From the NCBI RefSeq assembly GCF_902491285.1, contig NZ_CABUHK010000022.1, positions 4,373 through 68,372 on the forward strand: 64,000 nucleotides of DNA, given 5' to 3'. The stretch comes from an uncultured Bacteroides sp. GTDB lineage: Bacteria; Bacteroidota; Bacteroidia; Bacteroidales; Bacteroidaceae. The position numbers were made by a program, and so were the translations under genes. Below, piece after piece: positions 28,680 through 37,415 of this stretch (position 1 is the first letter of the stretch; each line of letters opens with the position of its first letter). The notes under the pieces are model-generated. The model did no database searches, was not told the DNA's origin, and saw nothing but the letters and a program-made list of their open reading frames with translations.

Positions 28680-29666
28680 TTATTTAGGAATCAGGTAACA
28701 GCGGTCCTCTTTTATTTTATAGTCTATCTGACCTACTACATTAACTATCACATCCATTACTTCCGATAGTGTTGCCCGGTCTTTAAAACGGAAACTGTAT
28801 TTATCTTCTTTCAGATTCTTCAGGCGATACTCGAAAGTATATGGATATTTACGTTCTAATATGGTTATAATCTCTTTTATACTCATCTCTCTGAATACCA
28901 GCTCGCCACGTTGCCAGGCTGTGACATCATTCATATCGGGAGTGTCCAAATGGTGCTGGCGGGTGTATTTATGATAGGCCAACTGTTCGTTAGGATTTAA
29001 AATAACTTGAGATTTTAAATCATCATATTCCACGAGTACACTTCCCGAAATCAAGGTTGCCGCTACTATCGGATTCTCAGGGTATGCAGCTACATTAAAT
29101 TCAGTTCCGAGTGCTGTTACCTGAAAATCATTCGACTTGACGATAAACGGGTGCTTCTTATCCGGCTTCACTTTGAAATTGGCTTCACCGATCAGAAATA
29201 CGCTACGGTCTTTGCCTGTGAATTCCTTCGGATATAAAAGGGTGCTTTGTGAGTTCAGTTGTACTTTGGTCCCGTCGGGCAAGGTGAGAGTCCGTACTTC
29301 TGCTGTCGGGATATATTGCTGTAATAAATTAGGCTCTGTCTTTTTTCCTATGGTAGAAAGGTAGATGGAAGAAGCAGCTACTATAAAGAATACGGCTGCG
29401 GCTGCCTGCCAGATGTGGATCGGACGGATTCTCCGTTCTTCCCGTACGGAAGGAATACCCGCATTCTTTCTTAATTGTTCGTATGATTGATGTATATTGG
29501 GAGCTTTCCCTTGCTTGTATCCTTCTTCCCACAGATATTGCAATGCTTCGTCTTTCTCGGACACATATTCTTCGTCTACCAACCATTGGTAGAACTCCTG
29601 TCGGGTGGCTTCCGGGTAGTCATTCCCGGTAAATAAGGCTAGTATTTTTTGAAAATAGTTCTTCAT
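28680..29666 (-). CDS. FecR-family anti-sigma factor
   Basis: 328 residues. A cytoplasmic N-terminal part (1-80) that should bind the sigma factor is followed by one membrane helix (about 85-105, IWQAAAAVFFIVAASSIYL). A periplasmic FecR domain follows (about 120-220, with RTLTLPDGTKVQLNSQSTLLYP), then a C-terminal DUF4974-type domain (about 255-328). It receives the signal from the STN domain of the SusC-like protein and controls the ECF sigma encoded upstream. It starts 53 bases after the sigma gene; susC follows after 190 bases. Confidence 0.95.
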   Translation of the reverse strand: MKNYFQKILALFTGNDYPEATRQEFYQWLVDEEYVSEKDEALQYLWEEGYKQGKAPNIHQSYEQLRKNAGIPSVREERRIRPIHIWQAAAAVFFIVAASSIYLSTIGKKTEPNLLQQYIPTAEVRTLTLPDGTKVQLNSQSTLLYPKEFTGKDRSVFLIGEANFKVKPDKKHPFIVKSNDFQVTALGTEFNVAAYPENPIVAATLISGSVLVEYDDLKSQVILNPNEQLAYHKYTRQHHLDTPDMNDVTAWQRGELVFREMSIKEIITILERKYPYTFEYRLKNLKEDKYSFRFKDRATLSEVMDVIVNVVGQIDYKIKEDRCYLIPK

Positions 29667-29719
29667 TTTGAGATATTAATTAGAGCTGTTACATTAATAT
29701 CTCAATTAACTAAGGCGGA

Positions 29720-30274
29720 CTACTTAAAAAAAAGTGCGAAAAAAAGTAAAAAAGATATTTTTTTCATTTCAAGCAGGGTTAGATAGATGTGATGTTCTAC
29801 CGTCCGGACTGAAATGTTCAGCTTTTCGGCAATTTCATTATTGCTCATAGTTTCAAATCTACTCATTTCAAAAACTTTTCTGCGCTGTTCGGGAAGACGG
29901 CTGAGGGTTAGTTTGATGATTAGTTGAATTTCTTTGTAGTATATGTCGTTAAGAGGATCTTCTGTTTGGGAAAGTTCTTCTACTAAGCTTTTCTCTATTA
30001 CTTTTTCCTGATAGGCTGATTCTATTCTTTTATGTTTGATAAAATTGAGAGTCGTACTTTTGGTAAGAGTATAGACATAAGGTTTCAAATTGGGAACTTT
30101 TGTCCATATCTCGGGTTGAGTCCATAATTTTGTGAAAACATCTTGGGCAATGTCTTCTGCATCTTCTTCGGATTTAAGCAACATAAATGCGAAATATTTT
30201 ACTACTGAATAATACTCAGCGAATATTATTCCGAATTGTTTTGCTAGTAATATGTTGTCTTGTTTTGTGGGCAT
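29720..30274 (-). CDS. ECF RNA polymerase sigma factor (FecI-like)
   Basis: 184 residues with sigma region 2 (KYFAFMLLKSEEDAEDIAQDVFTKLW, about 24-50) and region 4 (LSRLPEQRRKVFEMSRFETMSNNEIAEKLNISVRTVEHHI, about 128-170). It drives expression of the PUL when released by the FecR-like partner. A -7 box (TACATTTG, minus strand) lies at 30304-30311, suggesting basal expression from the housekeeping sigma. The C-terminal Phe-rich end is usual for Bacteroides FecI proteins. Confidence 0.95.
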   Translation of the reverse strand: MPTKQDNILLAKQFGIIFAEYYSVVKYFAFMLLKSEEDAEDIAQDVFTKLWTQPEIWTKVPNLKPYVYTLTKSTTLNFIKHKRIESAYQEKVIEKSLVEELSQTEDPLNDIYYKEIQLIIKLTLSRLPEQRRKVFEMSRFETMSNNEIAEKLNISVRTVEHHIYLTLLEMKKISFLLFFALFFK

Positions 30275-30303
30275 TGAATTTATAAATTATTGGGAATCAA
30301 AAG

Positions 30304-30311
30304 CAAATGTA
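30304..30311 (-). promoter_or_regulatory. -7 box of the PUL sigma factor gene
   Basis: The minus strand reads TACATTTG, an exact TAnnTTTG match, 30 bases before the ATG. No clear -33 element is seen. Confidence 0.5.
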
Positions 30312-30367
30312 GACAAATAAAATTGAGATACGAAGAAAAAGCAAATTGTTTATGAAAAAAGGTAAAT

Positions 30368-30454
30368 AAAAATAGTGACGCTATCCCTTGCGGATGGCGT
30401 CACTATACGAGTGGGATAGTGACGGTATCACGATGGGATAGCGTCACTATTTTT
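30368..30454 (-). terminator. Four-unit nested inverted repeat ending the fucose operon
   Basis: A perfect 20-bp inverted repeat (30368-30387 with 30435-30454) encloses two further imperfect copies of the same unit (30392-30406 and 30413-30429). The strand order is direct, inverted, direct, inverted. It can fold as one long hairpin or as two adjacent ones. On the minus strand it ends in ctattttta, so it can terminate fucP transcription 11 bases after the stop, and it separates the fucose operon from the PUL sigma gene. Confidence 0.7.
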
Positions 30455-30465
30455 AAGTATGTTTT

Positions 30466-31782
30466 CTACCAGTTCCTTTTCACTGTGCGGTAGCCATAAC
30501 AGGTGATTACAAGAAAGCAGATGAACGGGAGAATGAATGACACATTGACTGCCGGTAACCAGCCGATTTCTTTCATGTCGATGATGCTTGCCTGCAATGG
30601 AGGAAGGATAGAGCCACCGAGGATAGCCATTATAAGACCGGCTGCTCCGAATTTGGCATCATCTCCAAGACCTTTCAAGGCAATGCCGTAAATAGTGGGG
30701 AACATCAGAGACATACAGGCTGAAACGGCTATCAGGCAATATAATCCGTAGATATTCTGAAGAAAGATAGTGCCTAAAGTGAAAATTCCACCGAAAATAG
30801 CCAGAATCATCAATAATTTACCCGCATTCAGATAACGCAGAATAAAGGTACAGATGAAACGGCTGATACAGAAAATAACCATTGCGATGATGTTGTATTG
30901 CTGCGAGAGTACTTCCGCACTCTTTTCATCCATACCGAATTCCGGTGACATAAACAGACGGGTACCATATTGGATGACAAATGTCCAGCACATGATTTGT
31001 GCACCTACGTAGAAGAATTGGGCAATCACACCTTCGCGATAACGTGTTTGGGTAAAAATACGTTTTAATGTCGGGAAGAAATCTATTTTGTGGTTCTGAT
31101 CCCCGTTCTTCGGCATTTTTACGAAGCGTATCAGAAGCAGCATCGCTACGATAACCAGCCCGATGATAAGATAAGGGGCGATTAGAACAGCAAGGTCGCT
31201 TTCTTTGATGGCCTGAAATTCATTTTCATTGAGCAGGGCGCGGTCTTCAGTACCCATCGGGTGTAATTTGGCTTGAATGAATTGCATGGCTACATACATT
31301 CCAAGCAGCGAACCCATAGGGTTGAAAGACTGGGCAAGATTCAAACGTCTTGTGGATGTTTCTTCCGTTCCCATGGAAAGGATGTATGGGTTACAGCTTG
31401 TTTCCAGAAATGAGAGTCCGCAAGTCAGGATGAAATAGGCAATCAGGAACGGGTAATATTCTCCTGTCATTTTAGCGGGGAAGAATAGGAACGCACCGAA
31501 AGCGTATAAACCGAGACCTAGCAGAACGCCTGCTTTATAAGAATATTTACGGATGAACATTGCTGCCGGAAAAGCCATGGCAAAGTAACCGCCATAGAAG
31601 GCTACTTGTACCAGTGCTCCATCAGTAGCACTCATCCGGAAGATTTTAGAAAATGCTTTCACCATCGGATTGGTAATATCATTTGCAAATCCCCATAACG
31701 CAAAACAAGAGGTAATGAGAATAAAAGGGATAAGGTAACTGACGCCATCTTTGGATAGGATGGACTGTTTGATGTGTTTCAT
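30466..31782 (-). CDS. fucP: L-fucose:H+ symporter
   Basis: 438 residues with about 12 membrane helices, MFS FucP family. FALWGFANDITNPMVKAFSKIF in helix 1 is the FucP hallmark containing the Asp/Asn region, and GLSFLETSCNPYILSMG carries the conserved Glu of the sugar/proton site. It imports L-fucose across the inner membrane. It is the last gene of the fucose operon, 20 bases after the mutarotase. Confidence 0.94.
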   Translation of the reverse strand: MKHIKQSILSKDGVSYLIPFILITSCFALWGFANDITNPMVKAFSKIFRMSATDGALVQVAFYGGYFAMAFPAAMFIRKYSYKAGVLLGLGLYAFGAFLFFPAKMTGEYYPFLIAYFILTCGLSFLETSCNPYILSMGTEETSTRRLNLAQSFNPMGSLLGMYVAMQFIQAKLHPMGTEDRALLNENEFQAIKESDLAVLIAPYLIIGLVIVAMLLLIRFVKMPKNGDQNHKIDFFPTLKRIFTQTRYREGVIAQFFYVGAQIMCWTFVIQYGTRLFMSPEFGMDEKSAEVLSQQYNIIAMVIFCISRFICTFILRYLNAGKLLMILAIFGGIFTLGTIFLQNIYGLYCLIAVSACMSLMFPTIYGIALKGLGDDAKFGAAGLIMAILGGSILPPLQASIIDMKEIGWLPAVNVSFILPFICFLVITCYGYRTVKRNW

Positions 31783-31802
31783 GGTTCTTTCTGCTTATTT
31801 TA

Positions 31803-32195
31803 TTAGGTATTATATAGATGGAACATTCTTTCCATTGGTTTCCATTTTTCCGCGGAACTCATTCCGGGAGCGGCTTGTTGGAAGATAGCCATGTATTCCT
31901 CCCATTCCTGTTGGCGGGGAAGAGTATTCAGGCGTGCCATTGCTGTGTCCCAGTCGAAGTCAACGGGAGTTTCGACAATCATAAACAAGCGTGTGCCAAG
32001 AATATAGATTTCCATTTCGAGGATGCCTACTTCCCGGATACCTGCAAGGATTTCAGGCCATGCTTCCGCTTCACTATGTCTTTTACGATATTCGGCAATC
32101 AATTCCGGCGAATCGCGTAAGTCAAGAGTCTGGCAATATCTTTTGACGGGGACGTTGTAAGATTGAACTTGATAACCGGTTTTGGGTGTTTCCAT
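31803..32195 (-). CDS. L-fucose/L-rhamnose mutarotase (RhaM family)
   Basis: 130 residues, the usual length for the DUF718/RhaM mutarotase family, which interconverts alpha and beta anomers of 6-deoxy sugars. Motifs are YCQTLDLRDSPELIAEYRKRH, WPEILAGIREVGILEMEIYILGTRLFMIVE and the C-terminal WKPMERMFHL. In the family a His, Tyr and Trp pair do the chemistry. Given the operon, the substrate should be L-fucose although the fold is the RhaM type, not FucU. It sits between the kinase (6 bases) and fucP. Confidence 0.85.
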   Translation of the reverse strand: METPKTGYQVQSYNVPVKRYCQTLDLRDSPELIAEYRKRHSEAEAWPEILAGIREVGILEMEIYILGTRLFMIVETPVDFDWDTAMARLNTLPRQQEWEEYMAIFQQAAPGMSSAEKWKPMERMFHLYNT

Positions 32196-32201
32196 ATACT
32201 T

Positions 32202-33632
32202 TTATTTTTTAGGGTAATATACTTGTGGTGTAACGCTTCGGCTTACAATCTCCCTTAGCTCCTGCAGGTTGCTGATTTCTCCCTTGGCCATTGCCTGTGT
32301 CAGGATATTGCCTATGGCTGTGGCTTCTACGGGACCGGCATAAACAGGGATATTGAGTGCGTCGGCTGTAAGTTGGTTGAGTAATTTATTCTGCGAACCT
32401 CCTCCAATGATGTTTAACTGGCGAATCGGAGAGGGGAGACAACGGTTGAGCTTTTCTACCGCCTGCTGATATTTGGATGCTAATGACTGGAGCACGCATT
32501 TAACAATTTCCGCTTTATTCTGGGGAATCGGGAGAGCGTGGTTTCTGCAATAATTCAAAAGGGCAGTCTCCATGTTCTCCGGGTTCATAAATTCCGGATC
32601 ATCGACAGGGATGATTGTATTAATCTCTACTTCGGCGGCTTGTGGGATGATTGCATCATAACTTTGTTCTTCACCGCGTGCTTTCCATTCACTCATCAGG
32701 CGTTGTAGAATCCACAGTCCCGTAATATTTTGCAGGAACCGGATGCGACCTCCTACGCCCCCCTCATTAGTGAATTCGGCTTTCCGTGCTTCTTCTGTCA
32801 GTATAGGCTCATCCGTTTCAACGCCCAGGAGCGACCAGGTGCCGGAACTTAAAAAGGCGATAGGAGCTTCTGTTGCCGGAACGGCTGCAACAGCACTGGC
32901 TGTGTCATGTGAACCTACGGCAATCACATCTACTGCACCTAGTCCGGTTTCCCGTGCGATGTCTTCTTTTAACGTTCCCCGGATAGTGCCCGGTTGGATG
33001 ATTTCACCAAACAGATGTTCGGGAAGTTCCAGTGCGTGAATTGTGTCTTGCGACCAGTCCCGACGTTTTGCGTCAAGCAGTTCCGAAGTGGAAGCGATGC
33101 AGTATTCATTATTAGCTGTTCCGGTCAGGTAATAACTGAAAAGGTCGGGCATGAAGAGAAGTTGGCGGGCAACTTCCAGTTGCGGGTCCCGGTTCCGTTT
33201 CATGCTATACAGTTGGAATAGTGTATTGATAGCCATGACTTGTATTCCGGTGGCAGCATAATGTTTCTGTTCATCCAGGATTTTGAAAACCTCTGCCGGC
33301 ATTCCGTCTGTTCTTGCATCCCGATAACAGATAGGGTTACCTAGTAGATTTCCGTTCTTGTCAATCAATCCGAAATCCACTCCCCAAGTGTCGATGCCAA
33401 TTCCTTTGACGGTATATCCCTTTTGTGCGGCTAATTTTAGTCCGGTTTTCATGTCTTCAAACAGGGCAGGGAAGTCCCAGTAAACATGATTCCCCAGTTT
33501 AACCTGGCGGTTGGAGAAGCGGTGAATTTCTTCCAATTCCAGCTTACCGTGGAGAAGGAAGCCGGCGATAACCCGACCGCTTCCTCCTCCAAAGTCTGCT
33601 GCTAAATATATGTTTTTGTTGGTATCTTTCAT
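32202..33632 (-). CDS. L-fuculokinase (FGGY/rhamnulokinase-like)
   Basis: 476 residues, FGGY carbohydrate kinase. The first ATPase domain begins YLAADFGGGSGRVIAGFL and contains GIGIDTWGVDFGLID with the catalytic Asp. The second contains IAFLSSGTWSLLGVE and the adenine-site motif NIIGGGSQNKLLNQLTADAL. By sequence it looks most like rhamnulokinase RhaB, but the operon (isomerase, aldolase, permease of fucose) indicates L-fuculose as substrate. It lies 19 bases after fucA. Confidence 0.88.
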   Translation of the reverse strand: MKDTNKNIYLAADFGGGSGRVIAGFLLHGKLELEEIHRFSNRQVKLGNHVYWDFPALFEDMKTGLKLAAQKGYTVKGIGIDTWGVDFGLIDKNGNLLGNPICYRDARTDGMPAEVFKILDEQKHYAATGIQVMAINTLFQLYSMKRNRDPQLEVARQLLFMPDLFSYYLTGTANNEYCIASTSELLDAKRRDWSQDTIHALELPEHLFGEIIQPGTIRGTLKEDIARETGLGAVDVIAVGSHDTASAVAAVPATEAPIAFLSSGTWSLLGVETDEPILTEEARKAEFTNEGGVGGRIRFLQNITGLWILQRLMSEWKARGEEQSYDAIIPQAAEVEINTIIPVDDPEFMNPENMETALLNYCRNHALPIPQNKAEIVKCVLQSLASKYQQAVEKLNRCLPSPIRQLNIIGGGSQNKLLNQLTADALNIPVYAGPVEATAIGNILTQAMAKGEISNLQELREIVSRSVTPQVYYPKK

Positions 33633-33651
33633 GGTATGGTATGTACGGATA

Positions 33652-34290
33652 TTATTTTGTCTTCTTTCCTAATACATAGATTTCCAAATCTTCAATTTCT
33701 GCCGGTGTCAATACTGAATAATCACCGCCGGACTGAACAATGATGCGGCACGCCATTTCGAAGAAGGTAGCGCGTTCGTACACTTGGTCGAAGTCTTTTC
33801 CGCAGACCACTTGTCCGTGGTTGGTCAGTAAGACAGAGTTGTGTTCGAGCATGGCTTCCACTACTGCTTTGGCCAGTTCCGGTGAACCGGGGCGATAGTA
33901 AGGAATCACGGGAATCTCTGAGCCTACGTGGCAGGGGATTTCTGCTGTTACATTAAAATTGGTCGGTTTGTTTTTCATGCAGGAGATAGCTGTGGCATAC
34001 TCCGACTGGAAATGAAGTACTACATTGACATCCGGGCGTTCGCGGAGAATACCCAGGTGGAAAGTACTTTCCATTGAAGGTTTTACACCGTTAGTAGGTG
34101 TTCCGCTTGCGATATTGCAAATAGAAACTTTCTCTTTTCTGAGGGTAGGAACCCAGGAGCCTGTGCCGGAAATAAGTGCTTCCTCACCGATTCGCCAAGA
34201 GAGGTTTCCGCTGCTGCAAAGCATTAGTTTAGCGTCTCCGTAACGATGCGCTTGTTCTATAAATTGTTCGATATGTTCGTTAGTAATCAT
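33652..34290 (-). CDS. fucA: L-fuculose-1-phosphate aldolase (class II)
   Basis: 212 residues. It cleaves fuculose-1-phosphate to dihydroxyacetone phosphate and L-lactaldehyde. CSSGNLSWRI and ISGTGS are phosphate-site motifs, and Glu74 in MESTFHLG is the catalytic acid. Metal ligands in E. coli FucA are three His; here His93 and His158 (LTNHGQ) are seen, but the second of the HxH pair is Gln95 (LHFQSEYA). The start at 34290 is chosen because the upstream 18 codons are non-conserved and cross a leader hairpin and -7 box. Confidence 0.88.
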   Translation of the reverse strand: MITNEHIEQFIEQAHRYGDAKLMLCSSGNLSWRIGEEALISGTGSWVPTLRKEKVSICNIASGTPTNGVKPSMESTFHLGILRERPDVNVVLHFQSEYATAISCMKNKPTNFNVTAEIPCHVGSEIPVIPYYRPGSPELAKAVVEAMLEHNSVLLTNHGQVVCGKDFDQVYERATFFEMACRIIVQSGGDYSVLTPAEIEDLEIYVLGKKTK

Positions 34291-34312
34291 AGTGTAATTT
34301 ATTAAAGCCGTT

Positions 34313-34356
34313 TGTAGGGACAGAGGTAATCCGTCCCTATACATACGGCAAAGTTA
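34313..34356 (-). promoter_or_regulatory. Possible internal promoter and leader hairpin before fucA
   Basis: The minus strand carries a -7-like box TAACTTTG (34349-34356) between fucI and fucA. A 7-bp hairpin tagggac/gtcccta follows in the leader (about 34313-34338). No clear -33 element is seen, and read-through from fucI is equally possible. Confidence 0.35.
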
Positions 34357-34390
34357 ATTTATTAATTGATATGGGGCGACTACTTTTTAT

Positions 34391-36166
34391 TTATTTGTAG
34401 ATAGGACCGTAAGTGGTACAAGCTCTGTAATCTGCTCCCTCTTTATCCATGCCGAATGCATTCCATGCTGCCGGACGGAATATTTCGTTATCTTCTACAT
34501 TGTGCATGCATACCGGGATGCGAAGCATAGAAGCAAGAGTGATTAAGTCCTGACCGATGTGTCCGTAGCTGATAGCTCCGTGATTAGCTCCCCAGTTATT
34601 CATTACTGAATATACATCTTTGAAAGCTGGTTTGTCACACAGACGGGGAACAAACCAGGTAGTAGGCCATGTCGGGTCTGTACGCATATTCAGTTTCTGG
34701 TGGATTTCAGGGTCAATCTCAACTGTCCATCCTTCTGCGATTTGCAGGACAGGGCCAAGGCCTTTAATCAGGTTCAGACGCATCATAGTAACGGGCATAC
34801 CGCCTTTTGACAGGAAGTTGGACGAGAAACCTCCTCCACGGAAGTAGTCACGGTCTGCCGGATACCAAGTGGTCGCTTTCAGACAGTTTTCTACGTCTGC
34901 GTCAGTCAGGTTCCACGGTTCTTTCATTACCGGGTTGCCTTCTGCATCCAATGACTGGCCGGAACCGTCGAGAGTCGTTGCACCGGAATTGATAAGATGG
35001 ATGATACCGTTTGCTGCCAGACCGGTCAATTCTTTGCCGGTTACACGTTTCACGGCTTCAGGGCTCCAGTAAGTACGTACATCAGAGAATATTTGAGCAC
35101 GGTTGGTCAGCAAGTGTCCGAACAGCATAGCTACACCGTTGCAGGCATCGTTTTCAGTAGCAACGACAAATGCTTCGCGGATACCGTTCCAGTCGAAAGA
35201 GGTATTAAGCAGGGCTTCGGGATAGTCACCGTTCGGATAGAAGTCTGTCCATTGGCGTTGTCCCTGGAAACCGGCTGCGATAGCGTTGTGTCCTAAAGCC
35301 TCTTCTTTGAATCCCAGCTCTTTCAGTTTGGGGTTGCCGGTCATCAGGTCGCGCATGATGATTGTCATTTTCACGATAAATTCCCAGTCAGCGTCTTTCT
35401 GTTCACGGGTTTTGCGTTTTTCGGGACGGTTTTTGAAGTCATCCCCTTCATTTACCTTGCAGTTCTTTTCTGTCCATGCCATTGCTTTCGCATATTCTTC
35501 ATGGTCGTAGATACCTTCGTCCATACGGCGGATGATTTCTGTAAGGTCGATGGACTCATTACGCATACCCAAATATTCCTGGAAGAAATCAGGATTAACG
35601 ATTGAACCGGCAATACCCATAGATACACTACCCATAGACAGGTAAGATTTACCTCTCATTGTAGCTACTGCCTGTGCGGCGCGGGCAAAGCGAAGAATCT
35701 TTTCCGCAACATCTTCCGGAATTGTATTATCATCCAAATCCTGAACGTCATGTCCGTAGATGCCGAATGCAGGAAGACCTTTTTGTGCGTGTCCTGCCAA
35801 TACGGCTGCCAAATATACAGCACCCGGACGTTCTGTTCCGTTGAATCCCCAGACTGCTTTCGGATAATGAGGGTTCATATCCATTGTTTCAGCACCATAG
35901 CACCAGCAGGAAGTTACAGTGATAGTAGAACCTACCCCTTCTCTTTCGAACTTGTCTGCACAAGCTGCGCTTTCGGCAACACGACCGATAGTGCTGTCGG
36001 CAATAACACATTCCACAGGACTTCCGTCACCGTTTCTCAGATTGCTGCTGATTAATTCGGCTACTGCTTTAGCCAGATTCATTGTCTTTTCTTCAAGGCT
36101 TTCACGAACGCCACCCTGGCGACCATCGATGGTGGGACGAATCCCGATTTTCGGATACTTTTTCAT
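34391..36166 (-). CDS. fucI: L-fucose isomerase
   Basis: 591 residues, the length of E. coli FucI. It converts L-fucose to L-fuculose in the cytoplasm with Mn2+. [26 protein letters not shown] is the N-terminal signature. The metal ligands Glu and Asp lie in [15 protein letters not shown] and the last His in the C-terminal NHGAISYGH region. The start at 36166 begins the conserved sequence. The tandem FucR-type operator at 36203-36221 lies 36 bases upstream. Confidence 0.95.
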   Translation of the reverse strand: MKKYPKIGIRPTIDGRQGGVRESLEEKTMNLAKAVAELISSNLRNGDGSPVECVIADSTIGRVAESAACADKFEREGVGSTITVTSCWCYGAETMDMNPHYPKAVWGFNGTERPGAVYLAAVLAGHAQKGLPAFGIYGHDVQDLDDNTIPEDVAEKILRFARAAQAVATMRGKSYLSMGSVSMGIAGSIVNPDFFQEYLGMRNESIDLTEIIRRMDEGIYDHEEYAKAMAWTEKNCKVNEGDDFKNRPEKRKTREQKDADWEFIVKMTIIMRDLMTGNPKLKELGFKEEALGHNAIAAGFQGQRQWTDFYPNGDYPEALLNTSFDWNGIREAFVVATENDACNGVAMLFGHLLTNRAQIFSDVRTYWSPEAVKRVTGKELTGLAANGIIHLINSGATTLDGSGQSLDAEGNPVMKEPWNLTDADVENCLKATTWYPADRDYFRGGGFSSNFLSKGGMPVTMMRLNLIKGLGPVLQIAEGWTVEIDPEIHQKLNMRTDPTWPTTWFVPRLCDKPAFKDVYSVMNNWGANHGAISYGHIGQDLITLASMLRIPVCMHNVEDNEIFRPAAWNAFGMDKEGADYRACTTYGPIYK

Positions 36167-36202
36167 GGTTTCTTTTTTTTTTATTATATAGTTAATTAAT
36201 AC

Positions 36203-36221
36203 CTGTGCTGAACTGTGCTGA
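36203..36221 (-). promoter_or_regulatory. Tandem operator in front of fucI (probable FucR site)
   Basis: Two copies of ctgtgctga separated by one A (36203-36211 and 36213-36221) read on the minus strand as TCAGCACAGTTCAGCACAG. The same 19 bases with one difference lie before fucR. A T-rich -7-like box ending in TTTG (36230-36237) is just upstream. Confidence 0.7.
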
Positions 36222-36238
36222 TAGTGTGGCAAAAAAAA

Positions 36239-37234
36239 TTAGAGTGACTTTCGAAGCCTGACTTCAGTAGAAAGATACTTCTGTATAGGCGCATCGTTGA
36301 GGACGAAATTTGCCGCTTCGTTCCCCATCATTTCCCAGTCAATACTCAATGAAGTAATTCCTTCATCGATAACTTCGTAAGAAGGAATATCATTGTATGC
36401 CAGCAGACCGAAATCTTTTCCGCATTTCAGTCCTTCCAGCCTTCCTTGTTTCACTACCTTTACTACATCTTGTTGCTTGATAGCAATATAGGCTGTTTCT
36501 TTTCGTACCACCAGGTTTTCAATATCTTCCTGTATTTCATACGAGAATCCCTGCTCTTCGCAAAAACGGATAAAATATTCTTTGCTGCTTTGCGGGTGTT
36601 TCAGTCCTTTAGAGAACAGGAAAACGATTTGGCGGTATTTGTGCATTTTTTCTTTCAGTGACAATAATGCCTGATAGAATGACTCGTCAAAGTCCTGACA
36701 GATATAGAAATACTTCTTTTTTTCGAATTTGCCGAAGTCAAGTAGCAGTAACCTGGCAGGATTAATTTTGTTTAGGGCGGTGCTGAATTTCTCGTTATCG
36801 AAATTCATCACTATATATTTATTGTATTTTCCTACGGATTCACGGATGATGGTATTGAACAGTCGTTCGTTGTATTGATGAAACAATAAGTCTACCTTAT
36901 AATTAATAGGCAGATGCTTGACGAAACTGTTGTATAGTGCTTCTTTAAAAGGAGTGTATTGGTCGAGGAGCAGTAAGACGTTTGTTACCTGACTCGTCAC
37001 ATAGTATCCTTTTCCGGGAGTGGAGTCAATCAATCCCCGTTCGCGTAAATCAAGGAAGGCTTTAAATACCGTATCACGCGATACTCCGTATTGTGCACTC
37101 AACTGATTGATAGAAGGCAAAGAATCTCCTTCAAGGAATTCTTTCCTGGAAATAGCCTGACTAAGAGTATCTGCTAATTGCGTGACCTTACTCGACTGTT
37201 GTCCGAATGTTGCTTTTCTATCAGTTCGTTTCAT
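36239..37234 (-). CDS. fucR: GntR-family regulator of the fucose operon
   Basis: 331 residues. An N-terminal winged helix (about 15-85) has LPSINQLSAQYGVSRDTVFKAFLDLRERGLIDSTPGKGYYV, the GntR signature. A C-terminal periplasmic-binding-protein/LacI-like sugar sensor (about 90-330) includes KCGKDFGLLAYNDIPSYEVIDEGITSLSIDWEMMG. It heads the fucose operon and should repress it in the absence of L-fucose. Operators before fucR itself (37255-37273) and fucI (36203-36221) imply autoregulation. Confidence 0.92.
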   Translation of the reverse strand: MKRTDRKATFGQQSSKVTQLADTLSQAISRKEFLEGDSLPSINQLSAQYGVSRDTVFKAFLDLRERGLIDSTPGKGYYVTSQVTNVLLLLDQYTPFKEALYNSFVKHLPINYKVDLLFHQYNERLFNTIIRESVGKYNKYIVMNFDNEKFSTALNKINPARLLLLDFGKFEKKKYFYICQDFDESFYQALLSLKEKMHKYRQIVFLFSKGLKHPQSSKEYFIRFCEEQGFSYEIQEDIENLVVRKETAYIAIKQQDVVKVVKQGRLEGLKCGKDFGLLAYNDIPSYEVIDEGITSLSIDWEMMGNEAANFVLNDAPIQKYLSTEVRLRKSL

Positions 37235-37254
37235 ATTAATTTTATAAAAGATAA

Positions 37255-37283
37255 CTGTGCTGAACTATGCTGATGCAAAGAAA
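37255..37283 (-). promoter_or_regulatory. Promoter and tandem operator of fucR
   Basis: Operator copies ctgtgctga (37255-37263) and ctatgctga (37265-37273) match the fucI operator in 18 of 19 positions. A -7-like box TTTCTTTG (minus, 37276-37283) abuts it, placing the transcription start inside the operator, as expected for repression. Confidence 0.65.
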
Positions 37284-37341
37284 GGCATTTTATTCTAAAA
37301 AGGACTAATTATTTATTATGTTTTATAGCATAAAATGAAAT

Positions 37342-37373
37342 AAAAAAATCCCCTCCGGCGAACCGGAGAGGAT
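37342..37373 (-). terminator. Intrinsic terminator of rpsP
   Basis: An 11-position stem with one mismatch (37348-37358 with 37363-37373) and a cgaa tetraloop is followed on the minus strand by a run of seven T. It lies 43 bases after the rpsP stop. Confidence 0.85.
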
Positions 37374-37415
37374 TTATAGCTTTTTCCTGATTTCTTATTC
37401 GGAATCTGCCGAAAA

